38,124 bases of DNA from Acidiferrobacterales bacterium. Lineage in GTDB: Bacteria > Pseudomonadota > Gammaproteobacteria > Arenicellales > Poriferihabitantaceae. The notes beneath the pieces are model-generated. The model saw only the letters and a program-made list of their open reading frames with translations. It was not told the DNA's origin and searched no databases. The number at the start of each line of letters is the position of its first letter. Position 1 is the stretch's first letter. The stretch covers positions 1 to 38,124 of the forward strand of contig JAHQWE010000140.1 of the NCBI GenBank assembly GCA_019633985.1. The letters run 5' to 3'. The translations under genes were made by a program, and so were the position numbers. This document shows positions 8,157-15,396 of the stretch, one piece after another.

Positions 8157-9019
8157 ATAAGCTCAGCAATCAACGCGCATGGTGGCTCGTGGTTCCAGTG
8201 GTGATTCTAGTAGCATTTAATGCGCTGATACCGCTTATGACGGTTGTGAACTATTCGGTGCAGGAAACTTTTGGAAACAACCAGTTTTTTTGGCATGGAG
8301 TCGGATGGTTTGAGCAAGTCCTCAAGTCTGAAAGATTTCATGCGTCACTGCTGCGTCAACTGGCGTTTACCGCCATGATCTTGTTGATTGAAGTTCCTCT
8401 TGGTATTGCCGTGGCACTGTGTATGCCCCGAAAGGGGCCGTGGGTTTCCGTGTGTTTGGTGTTGATGGCTTTGCCATTGCTTATTCCGTGGAATGTTGTC
8501 GGGGCAATGTGGAATATTTTTGCTCTCCCAGATATTGGATTGCTCGGGAAGATGATCAATAGCCTGGGTATAGATTATAACTTTACCCAGCAACCTGTAG
8601 CAGCCTGGGCAACGACGGTCTTGATGGATGTTTGGCATTGGACTTCGCTCGTTGTTTTGCTCACTTACGCTGGCCTGTGTTCCATCCCGGACGCCTATTA
8701 CCAGGCTGCTCGCATTGACGGAGCTAGCGGTTGGGCGGTTTTTCGTTTTATTCAACTACCGAAACTCAATCGCGTGCTGACGATTGCCATCCTTCTGCGA
8801 TTTATGGATAGCTTTATGATTTATACGGAACCGTTCGTACTGACTGGTGGCGGGCCCGGCAACACAACCACGTTCTTGTCCATCGATCTTGTCAAAATCG
8901 CCCTTGGGCAGTTTGACCTCGGTCCGGCAGCGGCGATGTCTTTAATCTATTTTATGGTGGTGTTGCTGGTGTGCTGGATTTTTTACACAGCGATGATGCG
9001 AAATGAGGGGCAGTCATGA
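8153..9019 (+). CDS. glpP: glycerol ABC transporter permease, first subunit
   Basis: A 288-residue inner-membrane permease of the MalF type with about six hydrophobic segments (around 10-33, 68-92, 98-120, 150-175, 205-230 and 255-280). The cytoplasmic EAA-like coupling loop is visible as YYQAARIDGASGWAVFRFI (182-200), with the conserved Ala pair and Gly that dock on the ATPases. It overlaps glpT by four bases (ATGA) and has GGAGGA at 8141-8146 as ribosome site. With GlpQ it forms the transmembrane path for glycerol. Membrane assignments are by eye. Confidence 0.93.
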   Translation: MNKLSNQRAWWLVVPVVILVAFNALIPLMTVVNYSVQETFGNNQFFWHGVGWFEQVLKSERFHASLLRQLAFTAMILLIEVPLGIAVALCMPRKGPWVSVCLVLMALPLLIPWNVVGAMWNIFALPDIGLLGKMINSLGIDYNFTQQPVAAWATTVLMDVWHWTSLVVLLTYAGLCSIPDAYYQAARIDGASGWAVFRFIQLPKLNRVLTIAILLRFMDSFMIYTEPFVLTGGGPGNTTTFLSIDLVKIALGQFDLGPAAAMSLIYFMVVLLVCWIFYTAMMRNEGQS

Positions 9020-9819
9020 ATAGATCCGCCAAATGGCTGGTGCCAACGTTTTACATATTGTTTCTGATGCTGCCTATTTATTGGCTAGTCAGTATGTCAT
9101 TTAAAACGACCAACGAGATTCTTGGGGTTTTTTCACTTTGGCCGCAAGAATTCACTCTCGAAAACTACCGAAAGATTTTTACTGATCCAACCTGGTACAA
9201 CGGCTACATCAACTCCTTGATCTATGTCGTGATCAATACGGTGATCTCGGTCGCAGTTGCGCTTCCTGCCGCTTATGCATTTTCCCGCTATCGATTTCTT
9301 GGAGACAAGCATCTATTTTTCTGGTTGCTGACCAATCGCATGGCGCCGCCTGCGGTCTTCGCTCTTCCCTTCTTCCAGCTTTACTCGGCTACAGGTTTAT
9401 TTGACACCCATATTGCCGTCGCTTTAGCGCATTGTTTGTTTAACATTCCTCTCGCAGTGTGGATATTGGAAGGGTTCATGTCAGGAGTGCCGAAGGAGCT
9501 GGATGAAACCGCTTATCTCGATGGTTATTCGTTCTGGAGATTTTTTATCAGGATTTTTATTCCTACCATTGCTGCAGGAATAGGAGTGGCCATGTTTTTT
9601 TGTTTTATGTATTCCTGGGTGGAACTGCTACTCGCAAAAACACTTACTTCAGTGAATGCAAAACCAATCGCGGCGACAATGACCAGAACGGCGAGCACGT
9701 CAGGGTATGAGCTGGGTTTGCTTGCTGCTGCTGGCACGTTGACCATTATTCCTGGCGCTTTCGTGATCTATTTTGTTCGGAACTACATCGCGCGTGGTTT
9801 TGCGCTTGGAAGGGTCTAG
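9016..9819 (+). CDS. glpQ: glycerol ABC transporter permease, second subunit
   Basis: A 267-residue MalG-type permease with about six membrane segments. The N-terminal helix (about 8-27) is followed by the SFKTTNEI pattern typical of MalG-like proteins, and the EAA loop is ELDETAYLDGYSFWRFFIRI (161-180). It overlaps glpP by four bases, showing translational coupling. It pairs with GlpP as the second half of the glycerol channel. The name follows the Rhizobium system and should not be confused with the E. coli periplasmic phosphodiesterase GlpQ. Confidence 0.93.
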   Translation: MNRSAKWLVPTFYILFLMLPIYWLVSMSFKTTNEILGVFSLWPQEFTLENYRKIFTDPTWYNGYINSLIYVVINTVISVAVALPAAYAFSRYRFLGDKHLFFWLLTNRMAPPAVFALPFFQLYSATGLFDTHIAVALAHCLFNIPLAVWILEGFMSGVPKELDETAYLDGYSFWRFFIRIFIPTIAAGIGVAMFFCFMYSWVELLLAKTLTSVNAKPIAATMTRTASTSGYELGLLAAAGTLTIIPGAFVIYFVRNYIARGFALGRV

Positions 9820-9829
9820 GAGAACAGGG

Positions 9830-10123
9830 ATGACAGCGAGCTTTGATTTACAGTGGATGGCATGGACGGGGCCGACGATAGGGTTTTTCGTGTTTGTAGT
9901 CTGCAGTATTGCGTTGATGGGTGTTTGGGAGAAATTTCGCCCAGGCGGCGCACCACGACGAGGCGTTTTAGGTATTGATACCACTCGTGGCGATCGGTTG
10001 TTTATCTCTTATCTCGGCAGTGGATTTATCCACCTGGCCTGGCTAGGTTTCCTTGGAACGCCGCTGTGGGGAGCGATTGCCGTATCTGTCATTTTCGCTC
10101 TCGCAGTTTTCAGGTGGGTCTAA
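9830..10123 (+). CDS. small inner-membrane protein, DUF2160 family, of the glycerol transporter operon
   Basis: A 97-residue protein with hydrophobic segments at about 14-31, 58-77 and 79-94 and a charged loop GVWEKFRPGGAPRRG (31-45). This matches my recollection of DUF2160, a predicted small membrane protein that sits in glycerol ABC operons of alphaproteobacteria (glpU in Rhizobium, as I recall). The start chosen is ATG 9830, with an AGGAG ribosome site about seven bases upstream; the frame extends further up but only into glpQ. It lies 10 bases after glpQ and 36 before glpD. Biochemical function is unknown to me; an accessory role in assembly or gating of the permease is only a guess from its constant position. 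Confidence 0.85.
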   Translation: MTASFDLQWMAWTGPTIGFFVFVVCSIALMGVWEKFRPGGAPRRGVLGIDTTRGDRLFISYLGSGFIHLAWLGFLGTPLWGAIAVSVIFALAVFRWV

Positions 10124-10159
10124 CTGTTGCCACCGCGGTAAAACAGGGGAGCACGGCGA

Positions 10160-11698
10160 ATGGACAAAGCGAATAGCACCGGCCAACGGCAGTTTGATCT
10201 GGTAGTAATTGGAGGTGGAGTCAACGGTGCGGGCATTGCCAGGGACGCCGCCGGTCGTGGGCTATCGGTTTTGTTGTGCGAGCAGGACGATTTGGCAAAC
10301 CACACTTCTTCGTCTAGCACTAAACTGATACACGGGGGGCTAAGATATCTCGAACACTATGACTTTAAGTTGGTACGTCACTCTCTAGAGGAGCGAGAAG
10401 TTTTGTTAGAGAGTGCGCCGCATATAATTTGGCCACTACGCTTCGTTCTGCCGCATCATCGGGCACTGCGGCCAAGATGGTTGATTCGACTTGGACTGTT
10501 TATTTACGATCATCTCGGCAAACGAAAGCTATTGCCAGCGTCTCACAGTATAAACCTGAGAGAGCACGTCGCTGGTGCCGCACTGAAGGAGCAGTTTATC
10601 CACGGTTTCGAGTATTCCGATTGCTGGGTTCAAGATTCCAGGCTGGTTGTTTTAAACGCAGTATCAGCACAAGAGCGCGGCGCGAATATTCTAACCCGTA
10701 CCCGTTGTACCGGTCTGGAGCGCGGGACAGACTGGTGGCGTATTCATTTAACTGCAATGAAGAACGGACGAGAAACTGGAGACGTAGAGCAGGTTTTTGC
10801 TCGATCAGTTGTCAATGCCGCGGGACCATGGGTGGAAGAAGTGGCGGGATTGGATGTCAATAGCCAGTCGGCGCACGGGGTACGATTGGTGAAGGGGAGT
10901 CATGTTGTTGTACCGAAACTCTTCGATCACCAATACGTATATTTTTTCCAGAATGCAGATGATCGCATTATGTTTGCCATCCCTTACGAAGATAAGTACA
11001 CATTACTCGGAACCACAGACGTCGAGGAAACGGGTCCACCTGAAAAGGTGTCAATCAGCGAAGAAGAAATAGCGTATATCTGCGAGAACGCGAGTCAATA
11101 TTTTGATTTGCCTGTAAAGCCGGATACCGTCATTCATAGCTATGCGGGGGTTCGCCCACTGTTTGACGACGCTGCGGATAATGCGAGCAAAGCAACGAGA
11201 GACTACGTGCTACATCTCAATGCCGATGGGCCTCCTATCGTCTCGGTTTATGGTGGAAAGCTTACGACATACAGAAAGCTTGCGGAGGAAGTGATCGACT
11301 TACTCGCTCAGCCTTTGAAAATATCTCAGGGGCGATGGACACAGGATTCCCCATTGCCAGGTGGAGACTTTCCAGCAACAGATTTTGACGGTCTGGTTGC
11401 TAGGTTGCTTGCGCAGTACAGCTGGTGCCCAGAAGAACTGATCCACTACTACGCCAGAAATTACGGAACACTCACTGATACTATTCTGGCACAAGCAAAT
11501 AGGATAGAAGATCTTGGGGCTCATTTCGGCGATACGTTGTATGAAGTAGAGGTTGCCTACTTGTATCACCATGAATGGGCGTTAAGCGCAGACGACATCC
11601 TATTTAGGCGCACCAAAGTCGGCATTGAAAATGAGCAAAAAATCAAACCCCTTCTTGATCAGTGGTTTTTATCTCAAGCTGAAATCCTTCGACATTGA
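10160..11698 (+). CDS. glpD: aerobic glycerol-3-phosphate dehydrogenase (FAD)
   Basis: A 512-residue FAD enzyme that oxidises sn-glycerol 3-phosphate to dihydroxyacetone phosphate at the inner membrane and passes electrons to quinone. The FAD-binding Rossmann motif is at residues 15-29 (VVIGGGVNGAGIARD). It is followed by the GlpD-typical SSSSTKLIHGGLRYLEHYDF (50-69). Later blocks include GVRPLFDD and YGGKLTTYRKLAEE, which belong to the substrate domain. Length agrees with E. coli GlpD (501). Start ATG 10160 has GGGGAG about nine bases upstream. It closes the glp operon; no strong terminator is seen in the 131 bases that follow. Confidence 0.97.
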   Translation: MDKANSTGQRQFDLVVIGGGVNGAGIARDAAGRGLSVLLCEQDDLANHTSSSSTKLIHGGLRYLEHYDFKLVRHSLEEREVLLESAPHIIWPLRFVLPHHRALRPRWLIRLGLFIYDHLGKRKLLPASHSINLREHVAGAALKEQFIHGFEYSDCWVQDSRLVVLNAVSAQERGANILTRTRCTGLERGTDWWRIHLTAMKNGRETGDVEQVFARSVVNAAGPWVEEVAGLDVNSQSAHGVRLVKGSHVVVPKLFDHQYVYFFQNADDRIMFAIPYEDKYTLLGTTDVEETGPPEKVSISEEEIAYICENASQYFDLPVKPDTVIHSYAGVRPLFDDAADNASKATRDYVLHLNADGPPIVSVYGGKLTTYRKLAEEVIDLLAQPLKISQGRWTQDSPLPGGDFPATDFDGLVARLLAQYSWCPEELIHYYARNYGTLTDTILAQANRIEDLGAHFGDTLYEVEVAYLYHHEWALSADDILFRRTKVGIENEQKIKPLLDQWFLSQAEILRH

Positions 11699-11829
11699 CC
11701 TGGAAATCGATTGATCAAGAGGAACCTGCATACGCTAATTTCAACCACGATCATATTTGCTCTTGGAAGCTCTAAAAAAGCTTCATGATATACTTCGTCG
11801 CTTGGTTATATGGAAGCTAAACTCACTTT

Positions 11830-12597
11830 ATGCAAACCGTAAATGCCAAGTCCGTCACAAAGTATCCCGACGCTCCGGACATAGAATCTTCTACCGAAGA
11901 CTATGCCGGGCGGTTTAGCGGGGCGATAGGGAGCTGGCTGGTTGATCGCCAGATCAATGGAACACGGAAGGCACTTGTTCAGTACTTTGGCCATCGCTCA
12001 GAGTTTACTGTCCTGGATGTGGGCGGAGGGCACGGTCAAAATATCGAGGTGATCAAAGAGTTGGGTGGTAACTTGACAGTGCTCGGTAGCACCGCAGATT
12101 GTGATGTCCTGATTAAGGATTATATTAAAGCTGGTAAGGTGGATTTTGTGGTGTCGCCGTTACTGTCATTGCCTTACGAGGACAACAGCTTCGATGTAGT
12201 TATTTGCTATCGAATACTTTCTCATATGGCGTCCTGGAAAGCCTTGATTGCGGAGTTAAGTCGCGTCTCTTGCCATCTGGTTTTGATTGATTACCCAAGC
12301 AAGAAAAGCGTTAACGTCGTTGCGAAGACATTGTTCGCAATTAAAAAGAAGATAGAAAAAAATACGCGCCCCTATGGGTGTTACACCGATAGCGAAATTG
12401 ATTTGGTTTTTGCGCACGCTAATCAGCGTCGCGTCTTTGAATTCAGACAGTTCTTTTTGCCGATGGCGTTGTATCGACTGATTGGCAATGTTGGTATCGC
12501 CACCCTACTTGCCAAAATGTTTCGCTTTCTTGGTCTAACAGACCGGTTCGGGTCGCCGGTAATCTGCGGGTTCTCGCCGATGCCCGCGTCTCGATGA
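11830..12597 (+). CDS. class I SAM-dependent methyltransferase, substrate unknown
   Basis: A 255-residue cytoplasmic protein with a Rossmann methyltransferase fold. Motif I VLDVGGGHGQN (61-71) binds S-adenosylmethionine, and LPYEDNSFDVVICYRILSHM (114-133) carries the post-I acidic loop and motif IV of the Methyltransf_11 group, followed by LVLIDYPS (150-157). The C-terminal third (180-255) is basic and hydrophobic and may bind substrate or membrane. It begins 131 bases after glpD and converges with arsS, so it is not in either operon. I do not recognise a specific substrate. An ArsM role is not supported: the conserved cysteine set of arsenite methyltransferases is not seen. Confidence 0.8.
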   Translation: MQTVNAKSVTKYPDAPDIESSTEDYAGRFSGAIGSWLVDRQINGTRKALVQYFGHRSEFTVLDVGGGHGQNIEVIKELGGNLTVLGSTADCDVLIKDYIKAGKVDFVVSPLLSLPYEDNSFDVVICYRILSHMASWKALIAELSRVSCHLVLIDYPSKKSVNVVAKTLFAIKKKIEKNTRPYGCYTDSEIDLVFAHANQRRVFEFRQFFLPMALYRLIGNVGIATLLAKMFRFLGLTDRFGSPVICGFSPMPASR

Positions 12598-12663
12598 CGG
12601 TTTGTCAGACAATTAAATCAAGAGAGACTTGACACTCTTCCCAAATTTGATAGCAACTGTGAT

Positions 12664-12683
12664 CTGGCTTTGCCGGCTTTTTT
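12664..12683 (+). terminator. candidate intrinsic terminator after the methyltransferase gene
   Basis: CTGGC (12664-12668), a TTT loop and GCCGG (12672-12676) form a short stem with one G-U pair, followed by C and six T residues (12678-12683). It lies 67 bases after the methyltransferase stop. The stem is short, so efficiency is uncertain. Confidence 0.45.
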
Positions 12684-12750
12684 CGGTGCCAATTGAGCAC
12701 CATGGATTAACATCAGCGATGTGTTAGGCATCATTAGCCCCATTGCAACG

Positions 12751-13719
12751 TCAGGTTAGCGACCCCCCACAACTGCTTCCTGCTCCTGCAGTACAGCCGT
12801 AGCAATGTTTTCCTACCGTGACTTGATCCCCTTCCAGCTCTCTGCCGTTAATTTCCCATAGCTGTTTTCTACCATGATGACCAAATGGCAAAGAGAGCAT
12901 TTGATTAAAGTCACAATCATAAACGTACCCCTGCCAATCAACGCTGACAAGATGTCGGCACATTAAGGGGTCAACAGTATCAGGATTGAAACTGTCAGCC
13001 AGTAGCTGCATGTAGCCTTCCAGTTGGCCAGTGCGGTGAAGGTAATGTTCAAATCGATTGATCGGGAGGTTGGTGATAGTTAGCAAATGATTGAAATCGA
13101 TGTCAAAATCTTTTTTCAGTCGCGCTTTGTAGTCTTGCTCCAGAGTGTGTTGAGCGGGTGGCAGTACTGGCCCAATCGGGTTATATACGAGATCAATTTG
13201 TAGGCCGGGCTCTCGACCATAGCCAAGTTTGTTCAGCTGTTGCAATCCAGAAATACTCTTGCCAAATACACCTTTACCACGCTGCTTATCGACGTTAATT
13301 TCCGAATAACAAGGAAGAGAACATACCAACCGAACCTTTCTTTCAGCGTACCACTCTGCTAAATCCTCCTGGCCGGGCTCAAACAAGACGGTGATGTTGC
13401 AGCGGGAGGTGATACGGATTCCTAGTGCGATCAACTGATCGACAAAGTATCTAAAGTGGGGAATCATCTCCGGTGCGCCTCCTGTGAGATCCACCGCCTT
13501 TATCTGGTTTTCTTTTGCCCATTGGACAATTCGATCCATCGTGTCCAGCGCCATCATTTCGGTTCGCTTGGGTCCGGCTTCTACATGGCAGTGTTCGCAT
13601 GCCTGGTTACACAGATAACCGAGGTTTATTTGCAGCTCTGAAAGCACAGCGCGTTTTAGCGGGAAGCAAGCGTGGTCTCGAAGCGATTGGTTGAAATCGT
13701 GGCGTACGGGTGTGTCCAT
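12751..13719 (-). CDS. arsS: arsenosugar biosynthesis radical SAM protein ArsS
   Basis: A 322-residue radical SAM enzyme. The 4Fe-4S/SAM cluster motif is CNQACEHC (Cys37, 41, 44), followed by the ArsS-typical HVEAGPKRTEMM and DLTGGAPEM blocks. The family pattern continues with RCNITVLFEPG, SLPCYSEINVDKQRG and YDCDFNQM. The C-terminal tail CYGCTAGAGSSCGG (Cys306, 309, 317) is the Cys-rich end of the family, in which some members reportedly carry selenocysteine; here the codon is TGT. ArsS attaches the 5'-deoxyadenosyl group to methylated arsenicals in arsenosugar formation. No arsM or other ars gene is in the window, so the pathway role rests on the family. It converges with the methyltransferase gene. 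Confidence 0.9.
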   Translation of the reverse strand: MDTPVRHDFNQSLRDHACFPLKRAVLSELQINLGYLCNQACEHCHVEAGPKRTEMMALDTMDRIVQWAKENQIKAVDLTGGAPEMIPHFRYFVDQLIALGIRITSRCNITVLFEPGQEDLAEWYAERKVRLVCSLPCYSEINVDKQRGKGVFGKSISGLQQLNKLGYGREPGLQIDLVYNPIGPVLPPAQHTLEQDYKARLKKDFDIDFNHLLTITNLPINRFEHYLHRTGQLEGYMQLLADSFNPDTVDPLMCRHLVSVDWQGYVYDCDFNQMLSLPFGHHGRKQLWEINGRELEGDQVTVGKHCYGCTAGAGSSCGGSLT

Positions 13720-13755
13720 CTCGTTAACAGTGGTCGTATTAAAGGGTTGTTTTGT

Positions 13756-13813
13756 CTGAATCTGCTAGGGATTCAGGTATTTTCTGGATCAATCCCCGAA
13801 AAAAGAGATTATA
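13756..13813 (-). promoter_or_regulatory. candidate arsS promoter with operator-like palindrome
   Basis: On the minus strand a TATAAT -10 box lies at 13813-13808, without a good -35. About 30 bases downstream, between it and arsS, is a 7-base perfect inverted repeat: CTGAATC at 13756-13762 and GATTCAG at 13770-13776 on the plus strand. It could be an operator or a leader hairpin. Evidence is limited to these two signals. Confidence 0.35.
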
Positions 13814-13875
13814 CCCCGTTGAGATAAACGGATTGCGGATAAGTTCCAGCCAACATGGTACCGGTCTTGATTGCT

Positions 13876-14622
13876 TCAGGTCGTCGATTTCCTTTGGCGA
13901 CGGGGCTTTTTTTTACTAGCGTAAGCCTTCTTTCTGCGTACTTTTGCTGCGCTCTTTTTCGCCAAAGTTTTCTTTTTCACAGAAGTCGGGATTTCCACCT
14001 CAAATGCCGAATCACATAAGTCATTGATCAGGCAATTTTCGCATGCCGGTTTCCTGGCTAGGCAGGTATACCGGCCTAGCAAAATCAGCCAATGATGGGC
14101 ATGCTGCTTGTATTTCTCGGGTACCGTGTTCAGCAACGCCTTTTCCACTTCCACGACATTCTTTCCCGGGGCCATGCCAGTTCGATTAGATACTCGGAAA
14201 ATATGGGTGTCGACGGCAATGGTTTTATGTCCAAAGAATGTGTTCAAAATAACGTTGGCAGTTTTTCTTCCGACTCCGGGCAAGGCCTCCAGCGCCTCGC
14301 GGTTCTCCGGAACCTGGCTATCGTGTTCGTCGATCAAAATCCGACACGTCTTGAGAACATTTTCAGCTTTGGTATTAAATAAACCGATCGTTTTAATATA
14401 CGATTTGAGTTTGGCCAACCCCAACGCGTGGATAGATTCTGGGGTATTGGCGACCGCGTACAGTTTTTCCGTGGCCAGATTAACCGAGACATCGGTTGCT
14501 TGGGCAGAGAGTATGACAGCAATCAATAGTTCGAATGCGGAATCATAGCGTAACTCCGTGGTGGGCTCGGGCTCACGCTTCTTTAACCGTTTAAATGCTG
14601 TTTCAATTTGAGCCGGAGTCAT
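13876..14622 (-). CDS. nth: endonuclease III (DNA glycosylase/AP lyase)
   Basis: A 248-residue base-excision repair enzyme that removes oxidised pyrimidines and cleaves the abasic site. The helix-hairpin-helix [13 protein letters not shown] (114-126) includes the catalytic Lys120, and the catalytic Asp138 is in [13 protein letters not shown]. The 4Fe-4S cluster motif C-x6-C-x2-C-x5-C is complete (Cys187, 194, 197, 203). E. coli Nth has 211 residues; this one carries a Lys/Arg-rich tail at about 216-248 that probably adds DNA or RNA affinity. It overlaps rnfB by four bases and is translated from the same message. Confidence 0.96.
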   Translation of the reverse strand: MTPAQIETAFKRLKKREPEPTTELRYDSAFELLIAVILSAQATDVSVNLATEKLYAVANTPESIHALGLAKLKSYIKTIGLFNTKAENVLKTCRILIDEHDSQVPENREALEALPGVGRKTANVILNTFFGHKTIAVDTHIFRVSNRTGMAPGKNVVEVEKALLNTVPEKYKQHAHHWLILLGRYTCLARKPACENCLINDLCDSAFEVEIPTSVKKKTLAKKSAAKVRRKKAYASKKKPRRQRKSTT

Positions 14623-15242
14623 GATCGATCACGTTTTCTGGCTAGTACCGCCTGTATTTCTTCTTGCAGCGCGCTGCGCTTTTTTGCTGTTCTCTGCACT
14701 TTTCTTTCTCCTTCCTTTCTTGCCATCCGGGCTATTTTGAGTTCGGTGCGAAGGCGCGCTTTGTCTACCTGATCTTGAGAATATTCAGGCCATCTACTGG
14801 AAGACTGACCAAATGGCTTACCGCCGAAAGGGAGAAGTTCAATGCAGTCTGTAGGACAGACAGGGATACATAGTTTACAGCCGGTGCATTCTGTTGCAAG
14901 AATGGTATGCATAACTTTTCCAGCGCCAACAATGCAGTCTACGGGGCACGCCTTGATACATAACTTACAACCGATGCAAGCAGATTCCTCAATTTTTGCT
15001 ACTTGTCTCGGTTCATGCTCACCATTCTTTGGGTTCAAGGGCAGTGGGCGATTTCCGGTGAGTTCTGCGAGCGCTTTGATGGTGATGTCGTCACCCGGTG
15101 GGCATTGATTAATTTTTGCTTCACTGTTGGATATGGCCTTCGCATAGTCCAAACATCGCGGGTAATCACATTGGGTGCACTGTGTTTGCGGCAGCAGTGC
15201 GTCAATTTGTGCGACTAGACTGGAGTTGGAAATTGCGGTCAC
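14619..15242 (-). CDS. rnfB: RnfB/RsxB-type multi-cluster ferredoxin lacking the membrane anchor
   Basis: A 207-residue iron-sulfur protein. The N-terminal cluster domain has Cys22, Cys25, Cys30 and Cys47 (CTQCDYPRC then QCPPG), as in RnfB. Two ferredoxin motifs follow: [12 protein letters not shown] (89-100) and [12 protein letters not shown] (119-130). The last 50 residues are charged and helical. Full RnfB starts with a hydrophobic helix; this protein starts [19 protein letters not shown] with none, so it is probably soluble. The other rnf genes (A, C, D, G, E) are not in the window. The four-base overlap with nth indicates coupled expression. It likely shuttles electrons to or from another protein; the partner is unknown. 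Confidence 0.88.
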   Translation of the reverse strand: MTAISNSSLVAQIDALLPQTQCTQCDYPRCLDYAKAISNSEAKINQCPPGDDITIKALAELTGNRPLPLNPKNGEHEPRQVAKIEESACIGCKLCIKACPVDCIVGAGKVMHTILATECTGCKLCIPVCPTDCIELLPFGGKPFGQSSSRWPEYSQDQVDKARLRTELKIARMARKEGERKVQRTAKKRSALQEEIQAVLARKRDRS

Positions 15243-15396
15243 AGAAGTACCGTGGCAGGAAAATTCTGAATCCTATCATGGCCGAGAGGTTTTACACTGG
15301 CATCTTATGCGCTGGAATCGATGGATATATGTTTCCGTACGGCGTGGCGCGAGGTACACTCCTGACGCTACTTCCCCTTGCTTTTTTATCTCCATA

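Noticed and set aside
11766..11784. GAAGCT/AGCTTC repeat as terminator of the glp operon
   Set aside because: A six-base AT-rich stem without a following T-run; likely chance.
11830..13719. An arsenosugar operon made of the methyltransferase and arsS
   Set aside because: The genes converge rather than share a strand, and the methyltransferase lacks the Cys pattern of ArsM.
15175..15396. A longer N-terminus for the SPL-like protein
   Set aside because: It would overlap rnfB by 68 bases, is rich in Trp and Cys without homologous pattern, and conserved sequence starts only near 15420.
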